64,000 bases of DNA from contig JARVGH010000001.1 in NCBI GenBank assembly GCA_029762755.1, positions 434,001-498,000 on the forward strand, read 5' to 3'. A program made the translations under genes and the position numbers. Source of the DNA: Candidatus Bathyarchaeum tardum (GTDB lineage: Archaea > Thermoproteota > Bathyarchaeia > Bathyarchaeales > Bathyarchaeaceae). Each line of letters starts with the position of its first letter. Position 1 is the first letter of the stretch. This document shows positions 1 to 6,758 of the stretch, one piece after another. The notes under the pieces are model-generated. The model was not told where the DNA came from and made no database searches. It was given only the letters and a program-made list of their open reading frames with translations.

Positions 1-1
1 A

Positions 2-784
2 TCATTTGGGGTTGAAAATTCTGATTTATGGTTAGTTAAAACGGATGCAAATGGAATTATGGAATGGAACCGGAATTTGGGGGGCGCAGCAAATGATGTT
101 GCTTATTCTTTGATTAAGAGTTCAGAAGGAGGGTATGCGATAGCTGGTAGTACCCAATCTTTTGGAGCTGGAGGTTTTGATTGTTGGCTGATAAAAACTG
201 ACTCAAATGGAATTGTCCATTGGAATCAAACATATGGCGGATTAGGTGACGACCATGCATTTTCTTTGGTTGAGACATCTGACGGTGGATACGCCTTAGC
301 TGGCATGACCGAGTCTTTTGGTGCTGGAAAAGCTGATGTTTGGCTAATTAAAGCTGACATTCACGGAAATATGGAGTGGAACCAAACATATGGTGGAGTA
401 GAAAATGACGAGGCTAATTCGTTAATTCAAACCTCTGACGGCGGATATGCTCTAGCGGGTTACAAAACAAAGGCGGATGCAACAGCTGATCCTTTTCATG
501 TTGAAGATTTTTGGTTAATCAAAACTGATGGGTCAGGAAAATTAGAATGGAACCAAACATACGGAGATGAATGGGATGAAAGGGCACAATCCATCATTGA
601 AACATCTGATGGCGGATTCGCCCTGGCTGGATACTCATTATCTGGTCCACCTGGGGGCGACATGAAATTCTTAGCAATAAAAACCAACCAACAGGGCATA
701 ATTCCCGAATTTGCTTCATGGACTATTTTTCCTTTGTTTTTGACTGGTGTTCTTGTAGTTGTAATATTAAGGAAAAAACTCTAA
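2..784 (+). CDS. Repeat-rich surface protein with PEF-CTERM-like tail (5' truncated by window edge)
   Basis: The reading frame is open from base 2, and the residues before the first Met (SFGVENSDLWLVKTD) already belong to the repeat, so the gene begins outside the window. About five tandem units of roughly 47-52 residues follow, each with the pattern SDGGYALAG...SFGAG..D.WLIKTD..G...WN..YGG. Such repeats usually fold as beta-propeller blades (family knowledge). The C-terminus carries IPEFASW, a hydrophobic stretch of about 15 residues and a basic RKKL end. This matches the layout of archaeosortase-processed PEF-CTERM proteins, so the protein is probably exported and anchored at the cell surface. 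Its ligand and role are unknown. The TAA stop is at 782-784. Confidence 0.8.
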   Translation, partial: SFGVENSDLWLVKTDANGIMEWNRNLGGAANDVAYSLIKSSEGGYAIAGSTQSFGAGGFDCWLIKTDSNGIVHWNQTYGGLGDDHAFSLVETSDGGYALAGMTESFGAGKADVWLIKADIHGNMEWNQTYGGVENDEANSLIQTSDGGYALAGYKTKADATADPFHVEDFWLIKTDGSGKLEWNQTYGDEWDERAQSIIETSDGGFALAGYSLSGPPGGDMKFLAIKTNQQGIIPEFASWTIFPLFLTGVLVVVILRKKL

Positions 785-896
785 CGTATTCTTTCTTGTA
801 TACCATGTCAAAGTCCAATGCTATTTTCAATCCCTCGAGAAGATGAATCCATATACAAATCCGTCTAAAAACAAACAACAAAACCAGATGACACAC

Positions 897-967
897 GCCT
901 CATTGGCTCGGTCAGGTAGAGCGGTCGCCTTATGCTGTTGGTCGTAAGATCAAATCCCACTTAGGAA
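897..967 (+). pseudogene. Degenerate tRNA-like sequence
   Basis: A clear tRNA D-arm is present (TGGCTC at 904-909, GAGC at 919-922, loop GGTCAGGTA), followed by a T-loop-like ATCAAAT at 949-955 and CCCAC at 956-960. The T stem has two A-C mismatches, the acceptor stem pairs poorly, and the anticodon region is about two bases too short. A functional tRNA is therefore unlikely. It reads as a decayed tRNA copy, possibly the relic of an integration site, just outside an AT-rich two-gene module. Confidence 0.5.
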
Positions 968-997
968 TGCATTAAAATAATGTCAAAAACGCAGTTT

Positions 998-1510
998 TCA
1001 TTTGGTAAAAAAACGTCCAATTATAATGTTTAGATTATTATCATAATTTTCACGGTTACCAACATATTCTGTTAACTTTCCTCGGGTAATAATTTCCTTT
1101 CTTGATAAATTTGTTTTTGTGATGCACAATTGAATGTCTTGAAGGTCTCTGTCATTTGATCGACCTATCTTTGTGACTATAATGTCAACAGGGTTTAATG
1201 CTAATAATTCGATATTTTCATATTCTTTGATCTTTACACTTTTTTGCATATAATCTGAAGGAAGAATTTGAGAAAATATTATTCCATCATCCCAAACATC
1301 GATTTTTAGACCATGCGGTATGTTTGATACTGCTTTTTCGTATTCGTCTCGGTTTTCAGATGGAATTGTAAAATCAATATCTATTGTTGAGGATTTTAGG
1401 TCTAAAAGAGTCATAGCTGTTCCTCCAACTGCTACAAGAGTAATTTTTTTCTCTAACTCTTTATCAAGTACCTCTAGGAAATCAAATAAACTTGTTTTGT
1501 CAAGTGACAT
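998..1510 (-). CDS. DUF6036/AbiEii-like nucleotidyltransferase (candidate toxin)
   Basis: This 170-residue protein has the start of a polymerase-beta-type nucleotidyltransferase fold: VGG at residues 28-30 and the acidic pair D-I-D at 44-46 (STIDIDF), the usual metal-binding pattern. It resembles the DUF6036/AbiEii group. Related enzymes in AbiE and MenT toxin-antitoxin systems act as toxins that transfer nucleotides, some onto tRNA 3' ends (family knowledge). The substrate here is not known. It is the second gene of a two-gene operon and overlaps the upstream wHTH gene by 11 bases, which suggests coupled translation. Base composition is clearly more AT-rich than in the metabolic genes. It could also be a non-toxic housekeeping nucleotidyltransferase. 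Confidence 0.7.
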   Translation of the reverse strand: MSLDKTSLFDFLEVLDKELEKKITLVAVGGTAMTLLDLKSSTIDIDFTIPSENRDEYEKAVSNIPHGLKIDVWDDGIIFSQILPSDYMQKSVKIKEYENIELLALNPVDIIVTKIGRSNDRDLQDIQLCITKTNLSRKEIITRGKLTEYVGNRENYDNNLNIIIGRFFTK

Positions 1511-2570
1511 TGTAAAGCTTCATTTTTTCTATTATGTCTTGTTTGTTTGTTGGAGTCTCTTTAATTTGTAAACTATCAAATATTTCGATAGTTTTTATGA
1601 TTTCATTTTCTGGTTTTATTTCTTTAATTGCTTTAAGTAAACCTAATAGTTTTTCGGATGTATGAAATTTCTGACAAAGGAATATCAAAAGATTTGCATC
1701 AAACTTGTTTTTAGAAATTATTATGGGTATTGCCTCAAAAAGTCTAAAATCGTTTCGAAGTAACATTGCCATTATAATGTATTCAATGCAAATTTTTTTT
1801 CCCGATCCAATTTCCCAACCAAATTCTTTATACCCACATCGATTAAGGTTGTAAAATAAATCAGTGTCAGAAATTTTGGTAGGTTTTAGTTCGTCCATAA
1901 CCGTTCTAATTTTAGATTTTTCTTTAATTGATTTTATTTCTCTCCAGAATGATTGAGGACAAAAAAGATTCAAAATGTGTGGTAGAAATTCTCTGATGGG
2001 ATTTATTTCATTTGATGCTGTTAGCTCGGAAAATTTGTTTTGAGTAGTAATTAACCCTGTGATTTGGATATTATATTTTTTTTGTATGTCTAATAATCCT
2101 TTGTGAATCCAGATTGTTAGACTATGATAATTTGAGGATTTCTTTAGAAGAAATAACAATTCGATTCTGTTGAGTTTAATGTTTCTTTCAATTTTTATTG
2201 AACCAAAAGTCCTTATGGAACACATATTGTTCATGGATTGTTCCAATTCAATAAGAATCGGCAATAATTCAGGCTTATTTTTGAAAAACTTTCTTTTTTT
2301 TTCAATGTCCATTTCAGTCAAGAAATCTAACAATAGGTAGTTTTGAAAGTTTAGCTCAATTAAGGACGTTCTTCCTATTTGATCTAAATTGATTAAGTTT
2401 TGTTTCTTGAGTTTTTGTATTTTTTGATAAATATTTGCATAATATGAATTACCGTATTTTTCTTTAATTTTCTTTGTTAATGTGCTAATGGACAAAGAAT
2501 CACCTAGGTTAGATGATAATATGTCAAAAATTTGCAGTGTAGATTTGTCCATTTTGTTTTTCTCCGGCAT
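1500..2570 (-). CDS. wHTH protein with degenerate nucleotidyltransferase-like domain (candidate antitoxin/repressor)
   Basis: The 356-residue product starts with a winged-helix-like region (about residues 8-75; SISTLTKKIKEKYG, then IYQKIQKLKKQNLI). Next comes a segment that looks like a decayed nucleotidyltransferase core: FGS at 122-124 followed by NRIELLFLLKK, where the catalytic aspartates would be expected but are missing. The rest is helical and unrecognised. It lies directly upstream of, and overlaps, the nucleotidyltransferase gene. An exact 20-bp palindrome and an extra half-site lie 32-64 bases before its start, the layout of an autorepressing antitoxin such as AbiEi. The ATG at 2568-2570 follows a CCGG-rich context without a strong Shine-Dalgarno. 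The antitoxin role is inferred from domain order and context only. Confidence 0.65.
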   Translation of the reverse strand: MPEKNKMDKSTLQIFDILSSNLGDSLSISTLTKKIKEKYGNSYYANIYQKIQKLKKQNLINLDQIGRTSLIELNFQNYLLLDFLTEMDIEKKRKFFKNKPELLPILIELEQSMNNMCSIRTFGSIKIERNIKLNRIELLFLLKKSSNYHSLTIWIHKGLLDIQKKYNIQITGLITTQNKFSELTASNEINPIREFLPHILNLFCPQSFWREIKSIKEKSKIRTVMDELKPTKISDTDLFYNLNRCGYKEFGWEIGSGKKICIEYIIMAMLLRNDFRLFEAIPIIISKNKFDANLLIFLCQKFHTSEKLLGLLKAIKEIKPENEIIKTIEIFDSLQIKETPTNKQDIIEKMKLYNVT

Positions 2571-2601
2571 AACTAACTAAAATAAATCAAACATATAAGA
2601 A

Positions 2602-2634
2602 TTACTATAATATTATAGTAACAATACTATAATA
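2602..2634 (-). promoter_or_regulatory. Palindromic operator with extra half-site
   Basis: Bases 2602-2621 form an exact 20-bp palindrome (TTACTATAAT/ATTATAGTAA). The half-site TACTATAATA occurs at 2603-2612 and again at 2625-2634, exactly 22 bp (two helical turns) apart. A TATA-like CTTATATG (minus strand, around 2592-2599) lies between this element and the start codon at 2570. The position fits a repressor site for the wHTH/nucleotidyltransferase operon. Confidence 0.7.
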
Positions 2635-2675
2635 CACCGGCAAAACACCTTAGTGAACAATAATATCCCTCTAGA

Positions 2676-2718
2676 AGTAGTTGTTGTGACTGCTCCTACA
2701 CAAAAAACAACAACTACT
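2676..2718. repeat. 12-bp perfect inverted repeat, 19-nt loop
   Basis: AGTAGTTGTTGT at 2676-2687 is exactly complementary to ACAACAACTACT at 2707-2718. It lies in the gene-free stretch 2641-2851 upstream of the candidate toxin-antitoxin operon and downstream of the next minus-strand gene. It could be a transcript-end hairpin for gene 2852-3142 or a small structured RNA. No poly-T tract follows on the minus strand. Confidence 0.5.
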
Positions 2719-2851
2719 AACAACTTTTACACGCAAGGTTGAAAAAGACAGTCTATAATTACTGTTTTGACATTAAATTTGGCAAAGCTAACCTTATCCA
2801 CAAAACACCAAAATAACTATTTCAGAAGAAAAAAATTAGAAACTATGGCAG

Positions 2852-3142
2852 TTATTTTGTTAGTAGCCATTTGACTTGGTTGAATCCGTATTTTTTGATT
2901 AAGGGTTCAATTATTTTTGGTGCGCAGTTGTCGTCGGTTTCTATACAGATTACGTTGTTGCTTATTTGGGAGAGTATTGCTGCGGTGTTTTTGTTGCAGC
3001 TTGTTTGTATGGCGTAGCAGTCGTCGTCTGATTCTTCAGTTTTCCATGCGTGATCATCTTTGCCTGCAACAGTGTTTTCTGTGCAAATTAATTGTCCGAC
3101 CTGTTTGAGGTCATCTGAAGTTTTACAATAGATAAAGACCAT
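2852..3142 (-). CDS. Hypothetical small cysteine-containing protein
   Basis: A 96-residue soluble protein that I do not recognise. It has no signal peptide or membrane segment. Five cysteines are spread along it (YCKTS, LICTE, DDCYA, TSCNK, VICIE, DNCAP contain them), and the C-terminal half has alternating hydrophobic strands (NVICIETD, then APKIIEPLIKKYG), suggesting a small alpha/beta fold. Support for the gene is good: the start ATG at 3142 is preceded by AGGGGAGA at a suitable distance on the minus strand. It lies downstream of the SHOCT and Gly/Tyr-rich protein genes in the same orientation, 63 bases away, and may be co-transcribed with them. Confidence 0.6.
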   Translation of the reverse strand: MVFIYCKTSDDLKQVGQLICTENTVAGKDDHAWKTEESDDDCYAIQTSCNKNTAAILSQISNNVICIETDDNCAPKIIEPLIKKYGFNQVKWLLTK

Positions 3143-3205
3143 GTTATTCTCTCCCCTTACAAAAAATTAAAAGAAAAAAGGAAGTTTAGATTTATGGAAT
3201 ACAAC

Positions 3206-3442
3206 TTACTGTTGTAGGTCGTGTTTCATTTCTTGGAACTGTTCTTTTGTTATTTCGCCTTTGGCGTAGCGTTCTTTTAGTAATTCAATTGCTCTGCTGC
3301 TGGTTGTTTGTTTTTGCGGAGTTGGTGCATGCGCTGAACAAGTGTCGTGTGTTTGTGACTTTATGAGGTAGTAAATTCCTACTGCGACTAATATGAGACA
3401 TATTGGTCCCCAGATCATAAAGCCCCATCCAAACCACATCAA
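3206..3442 (-). CDS. SHOCT-domain small membrane protein
   Basis: The 78-residue protein has one N-terminal membrane segment (about residues 3-26; FMIWGPICLILVAVGIYYLI), a short Cys/His-containing linker (DTCSAHAP) and a C-terminal SHOCT motif (AIELLKERYAKGEITKEQF). SHOCT is a short amphipathic domain often at protein ends and thought to mediate oligomerisation (family knowledge). A GGAGGTG ribosome binding site lies 8 nt before a TTG and 11 nt before an ATG, so either start is possible. It follows the secreted Tyr/Gly-rich gene by about 33 bases and is probably in one operon with it. A second SHOCT gene lies at 3965-4156. Confidence 0.75.
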   Translation of the reverse strand: MMWFGWGFMIWGPICLILVAVGIYYLIKSQTHDTCSAHAPTPQKQTTSSRAIELLKERYAKGEITKEQFQEMKHDLQQ

Positions 3443-3475
3443 ATTGCTTTCACCTCCAAAAGGTAAACTTGGGGT

Positions 3476-3745
3476 TTACCTGCCCCAGCATCCCCGTCCA
3501 TAACTTTGGGGACCGTAGTGATCTTGAGGGGGTTGGCCATTGTATGGCTCAGCAGTTTGTTGATACCCGTAGGGTCCATAGTATCCGTCGTAGCATCCTT
3601 CCCAATTACCGGTGTTGTCCCGGTAAGGACCGTAATTGTAACCAGTTGATGGATTGGTTACGTAATGTGCGAAGGCGATTCCTGTTGCCAAAAGACCTAC
3701 AGCAACAAGGGCGATTCCGATTATGATTAATTTGTTTGTTCTCAT
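3476..3745 (-). CDS. Secreted or membrane-anchored Gly/Tyr/Pro-rich small protein
   Basis: The 89-residue product from ATG 3745 begins MRTNKLIIIGIALVAVGLLA, a typical signal peptide or signal anchor ending near AFAH. The mature part is rich in Tyr, Gly, Pro, Gln and Asn (NYGPYRDN, YYGPYGYQQ, CWGR) with three cysteines, so it is probably extracytoplasmic and of low complexity. Function is unknown. GGTGA lies just upstream of the chosen ATG; TTG 3757 and GTG 3754 are weaker alternatives. Its promoter region contains a hairpin at 3758-3774 and a three-copy TGAAAC array at 3794-3821, shared with the SHOCT gene at 3965-4156. Confidence 0.65.
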   Translation of the reverse strand: MRTNKLIIIGIALVAVGLLATGIAFAHYVTNPSTGYNYGPYRDNTGNWEGCYDGYYGPYGYQQTAEPYNGQPPQDHYGPQSYGRGCWGR

Positions 3746-3757
3746 TTCATTCACCAA

Positions 3758-3774
3758 CTATAACACTGTTATAG
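3758..3774 (-). promoter_or_regulatory. Leader inverted repeat next to the ribosome binding site
   Basis: CTATAAC (3758-3764) and GTTATAG (3768-3774) form a 7-bp stem with a 3-nt loop. It sits between the CTTAAG box and the GGTGA ribosome binding site of the gene starting at 3745, so it may act as an operator or as an RNA hairpin in the leader. Confidence 0.45.
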
Positions 3775-3778
3775 GGGC

Positions 3779-3821
3779 CTTAAGTAAGTTCGCTGAAACA
3801 AAACTGAAACAATAATGAAAC
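3779..3821 (-). promoter_or_regulatory. CTTAAG box plus three TGAAAC repeats with 11-bp period (copy A)
   Basis: CTTAAG at 3779-3784 is followed, after exactly 9 bases, by TGAAAC at 3794, 3805 and 3816 (period 11). Read on the minus strand, GTTTCA repeats lie upstream of the CTTAAG box and the gene starting at 3745. The same layout occurs at 4192-4234. It is probably a tandem binding site for one regulator on one face of the helix. Confidence 0.6.
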
Positions 3822-3964
3822 GGTTCCAGAAACAAATTCCGCGCATTTCACCAATGAACCAACAACAAAATGCCCCTTTAACTAAAAAACAAAAATTAGA
3901 TACAAAAAATAAAAAAAACCAAACTTATTCTGAAATTTTTAGTCCACTGTTATGAACTGTTTTT

Positions 3965-4156
3965 TCAGAGTTCGAGGTCTTTTTTCATTTCAAGGAATGT
4001 TTCCTTATTTATCTCGCCTTTAGCGTATCTTTGTTTTAAGATGTCGATTGCTTTTTCTCCATTACTGGAGGCTTCAGCGTGAGAATGCACATGAGCTGCA
4101 CTGCACGTAGAAACGGCGAGCAAAGGCCATAATCCCCAACCGCATGACATGCACAA
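3965..4156 (-). CDS. SHOCT-domain small protein
   Basis: This 63-residue protein has a short hydrophobic N-terminus with Cys residues (CGWGLWPLLAVSTCSAAHVHSH), a His-rich linker and a C-terminal SHOCT motif (AIDILKQRYAKGEINKETF) very similar to that of the gene at 3206-3442. The Cys/His linker could bind metal, which would fit the neighbouring cation-transporter remnant, but this is inference. Translation appears to start at TTG 4156 (8 nt after AGGTG) or ATG 4150. The ribosome binding site is part of a leader hairpin (4164-4187), and a TGAAAC array lies upstream. Confidence 0.65.
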   Translation of the reverse strand: MCMSCGWGLWPLLAVSTCSAAHVHSHAEASSNGEKAIDILKQRYAKGEINKETFLEMKKDLEL

Positions 4157-4163
4157 TATGTTT

Positions 4164-4187
4164 CACCTACAATAATACAGGTAGGTG
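4164..4187 (-). promoter_or_regulatory. Leader hairpin covering the Shine-Dalgarno
   Basis: CACCTAC (4164-4170) and GTAGGTG (4181-4187) form a 7-bp stem. In the minus-strand mRNA the 3' arm contains the AGGTG ribosome binding site of the gene starting at 4156, so folding would hide it. This suggests possible translational control. Confidence 0.45.
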
Positions 4188-4191
4188 AGGT

Positions 4192-4234
4192 CTTAAGAGT
4201 GTTCACTGAAACGGTTTTGAAACAGTTCTGAAAC
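4192..4234 (-). promoter_or_regulatory. CTTAAG box plus three TGAAAC repeats with 11-bp period (copy B)
   Basis: CTTAAG at 4192-4197, a 9-base gap containing GTTCAC, then TGAAAC at 4207, 4218 and 4229. Spacing and order are identical to copy A (3779-3821), although the sequences between the repeats differ, which points to selection on the motif. It controls the SHOCT gene starting at 4156. Confidence 0.6.
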
Positions 4235-4239
4235 GATTT

Positions 4240-4807
4240 CTAGTCTTTTTCTTCTTCAAAAGACTCTAAGCCTTCTTTGATTAACAAAGGAACAAGCACC
4301 AACGCCATCACCGGATCTGCCCACCACCAGCCAAAAAGGCTGTTTAAACCCAAACCAACTAAAACTACAAGGTCTTGTAAATCACAAAAAGGCTTTCGTA
4401 AGCTTCTGCACGTAATGCTCGGGAACCATCTGTTTTGCAATTCGGGTTTTATAAAAGAACAGGACCGTCATCAAAACTGCACTTGAAACCGTAATGAAAA
4501 TGCCTGCTGGGCTTTCCTTAGGTGCTCCAAAATAACCCGGTAAACTTGCAACTGACTGAAGCACAATAAACGCGGCGAGCAAAAAGAAAGTCAAACCAAT
4601 AAGTCTTAACGCTTTTTGTTCTGTTTCGGTTTCTTGGTTTTCGTGTTCTCTCCAAAAACGCCAAATCATTACTGCACCAGCAAACAGTTCAATAATGCTG
4701 TCTAACCCAAAAGCAAGCAAAGCCACACTGCCTGCAAGCAACGCTGCCCAGATTGCTATGGTGGCTTCAAAAACGTTCCAAATTTCTCCTATCCAAACCA
4801 GAATCAA
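4240..4807 (-). pseudogene. Short CDF-family cation transporter, frameshifted
   Basis: Two overlapping minus-strand frames encode consecutive parts of one short cation diffusion facilitator. 4382-4807 gives the first four membrane segments, including FGLDSIIELFAGAV. 4240-4440, in another frame, gives the last ones, including [20 protein letters not shown] with the conserved Asp. The break is near 4385-4400, next to an A5 run, where the first frame ends [12 protein letters not shown] and the second continues FCDLQDL. The whole would be about 190 residues, the size of the short CDF-like family without a cytoplasmic domain. It is either a real frameshift or an assembly indel. Context suggests metal efflux linked to the SHOCT cluster and the membrane wHTH regulator upstream. 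Confidence 0.7.
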
Positions 4808-4905
4808 CGCTTTTTTACGCAGACCAGAACCTGAATTAGCCCTCTTTCATCACTAAAAGTCAAGTACTTTAAATTTCTACATGAGAATATAAACTGGGTT
4901 AAATC

Positions 4906-5466
4906 TTGAAGAAACTTGCGTTTTTCTTAATTTTGTTCTTTGCATCTATTTTTTTCCTAGCAATACTTTTGATTGCAGGATTTATGCTAACTCCACCTAC
5001 TTCAACCCAAACTGGATGGGTTGACAACATGTGGAGTTGCATGGGCGACTGGATGCGCGGAAACTATCCCGTTACAGACCCACTTTTGAACATCTACGGA
5101 ATCTTACTAATAGTCATAGCTGGAATTGCAATAATCGGAGTTGCCGGATTAACCTATTTTTACCTGTTTCCCGAGATCAAAAATGTGCCTCAACCCCAAC
5201 AAACCAGCAGTAGTAGCCAATCAGAAAATCAAAACTTGTCTTCATATGAATCAGTTCTAAAAACCCTCAACGAAGACGAACACAAAGTCTTAACCGTCCT
5301 GAAAAACCACAATGGAACTTATCTACAAAAATACATACGCCACGAAGCAGGGCTCAGCAGGCTTAAAACCCACAGGATACTAGCACGCTTCGCAGAGCGA
5401 GGAATGGTAACCCTCGAAAAAACAGGCAATACCAACCAAGTAATCTTGGCAGAATGGCTCAAATAA
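4906..5466 (+). CDS. Membrane-anchored winged-helix transcriptional regulator
   Basis: The 186-residue protein has two predicted membrane segments (residues 4-28, and about 63-88), separated by an extracytoplasmic loop with MWSCMGDWMRGNY. A Ser/Gln-rich linker and a C-terminal winged helix follow (about 120-186: EHKVLTVLKNHNGTYLQKYI, then RLKTHRILARFAERGMV). This is the common archaeal layout of a membrane-bound MarR/ArsR-like regulator that may sense an outside or membrane signal. It starts at TTG 4906 and is divergent from the frameshifted CDF gene with a 98-base gap. It is the best local candidate for binding the TGAAAC arrays of the neighbouring cluster (inference). Confidence 0.75.
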   Translation: MKKLAFFLILFFASIFFLAILLIAGFMLTPPTSTQTGWVDNMWSCMGDWMRGNYPVTDPLLNIYGILLIVIAGIAIIGVAGLTYFYLFPEIKNVPQPQQTSSSSQSENQNLSSYESVLKTLNEDEHKVLTVLKNHNGTYLQKYIRHEAGLSRLKTHRILARFAERGMVTLEKTGNTNQVILAEWLK

Positions 5467-5673
5467 TTCAAAATCAAAATTTAGTCAAAGTATCTTAACA
5501 AAAATGCTTATAGTTTCCTTCTTCAAGAAAAAATTCTAGCTAGCTTACAATTTGTTTTTTGAAGATCAATTTTTTCTGCTATATTTTTATGTTTGTCTTG
5601 GTGAAATTACTTAAAAGCTAAAATTTGAGTTGTTAATCTCTATGGGTGTAATATTGCGGGCTGTTGATTTAAA

Positions 5674-6642
5674 ATGAAGACTTTGATCAGTGAGATAAAG
5701 ACTCTAAGTAATGGAACTAATGTTGGTTCTTTTTTTTGTGTTAAACGTCGAAATCCTATGAAATCGTATTCTAACGGTTATATGTTCAATTTGTATCTTG
5801 TCGACAAAAGTGGCGAAATTGTACTCAACTATTGGGGTGGAAAAGCAGAAGATGCAGTTCAACAAATATTTGATTCTGTCCAGGAAGATTCGATAATTTA
5901 TGTATCCGGAAAAGTTGGAGAATTCCGAGGAAAAAAAATTGACGTTAACGAAGGTTTAGGCATCATACGCCTTGCAGAATCCAACGAATATGATTTGGTT
6001 GACTTTATTGTTTCTACCAATCAAAATATTGAAAAAATGTGGACAGACCTAATCGAAACAATAAACGAGTTTGAGAATCTTTACTTGAAAAAACTTTTTG
6101 AAGACCTCTTTGATGATGAACATTTTGTAAACGATTTCAAAAAATCCCCTGCTGCAATTCAGATTCACCACTCCTGCGTCGGAGGCTTGCTAGAACACAC
6201 CTGGGAAGTAATGAACTACTGCAAAGCGATCAGTGATATGCATCCGTCCCTTGACAAATGCTTGCTGTTAACTGGAGCAATCTTGCATGATATTGGAAAA
6301 ATAAAATCCTACGAAGTTTCAACCTGCATCAAACACTCAAAACCTGGCGTTCTGCTTGGGCACATTCCTATTGCAACCGAGATGATATGTGACAAAATTT
6401 CTAAACAAACTAATTTTCCTGTACTTTTAAAAGATAAAATCGTTCATATGATTTTGAGCCATCATGGTAAACTAGAATATGGTGCAGTTGTAGAGCCAAA
6501 ATTACCTGAAGCAGCAGCTCTCCATTACGCTGACTTGATGAGCGCAAGAATTACCCAATACATACGGGCAAAAAAAGACTCATCTAATGAAAGCTTTCAA
6601 TCTGGTTGGAACAAATATGTCGGTTCTGTGTTTTTAGAGTAG
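5674..6642 (+). CDS. YhaM-like 3'-5' exoribonuclease (OB fold plus HD domain)
   Basis: The 322-residue protein has an N-terminal OB-fold nucleic-acid-binding domain (about 1-105; IIYVSGKVGEFRGK) and a C-terminal HD phosphohydrolase domain. HD signature residues are H175 (EHTWEV), H205-D206 (LHDIGK), H263-H264 (SHHGKLEYG) and H284/D287. This order is that of the YhaM/CBF1 family of 3'-5' exoribonucleases, which trim RNA and single-stranded DNA in a metal-dependent reaction (family knowledge). Length matches the bacterial enzyme (about 310-330). The gene is monocistronic, starts at ATG 5674 and ends before a convergent hairpin at 6714-6746. Another nucleic-acid HD hydrolase activity cannot be excluded. 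Confidence 0.85.
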   Translation: MKTLISEIKTLSNGTNVGSFFCVKRRNPMKSYSNGYMFNLYLVDKSGEIVLNYWGGKAEDAVQQIFDSVQEDSIIYVSGKVGEFRGKKIDVNEGLGIIRLAESNEYDLVDFIVSTNQNIEKMWTDLIETINEFENLYLKKLFEDLFDDEHFVNDFKKSPAAIQIHHSCVGGLLEHTWEVMNYCKAISDMHPSLDKCLLLTGAILHDIGKIKSYEVSTCIKHSKPGVLLGHIPIATEMICDKISKQTNFPVLLKDKIVHMILSHHGKLEYGAVVEPKLPEAAALHYADLMSARITQYIRAKKDSSNESFQSGWNKYVGSVFLE

Positions 6643-6713
6643 TTTTCTATACTCTATCTTGAGGTTTCAACCCAAAACCATTATTTTTTTGGTAATTAAT
6701 TCATCAGAAAATA

Positions 6714-6746
6714 AAAAGTTGGGACACAAAATATCTCCCTACTTTT
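6714..6746. terminator. Convergent hairpin between yhaM-like gene and aconitase
   Basis: AAAAGT-T-GGGA (6714-6724) pairs with TCCC-T-ACTTTT (6736-6746): ten base pairs with one T-T mismatch and an 11-nt loop. It lies between converging genes that end at 6642 (+) and 6759 (-), and is T-rich on the outside, as expected for a two-way terminator. Confidence 0.5.
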
Positions 6747-6758
6747 GGAAAGTTGTTG

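Noticed and set aside
897-967. Functional tRNA gene on the plus strand
   Set aside because: Only the D-arm is convincing. The T and acceptor stems contain several mismatches and the anticodon arm is too short, so it is listed as a relic.
3779-4234. CRISPR array suggested by regularly spaced TGAAAC
   Set aside because: The repeats are 6 bp with 5-bp gaps and period 11, far shorter than CRISPR repeats and spacers, and no cas genes are present.
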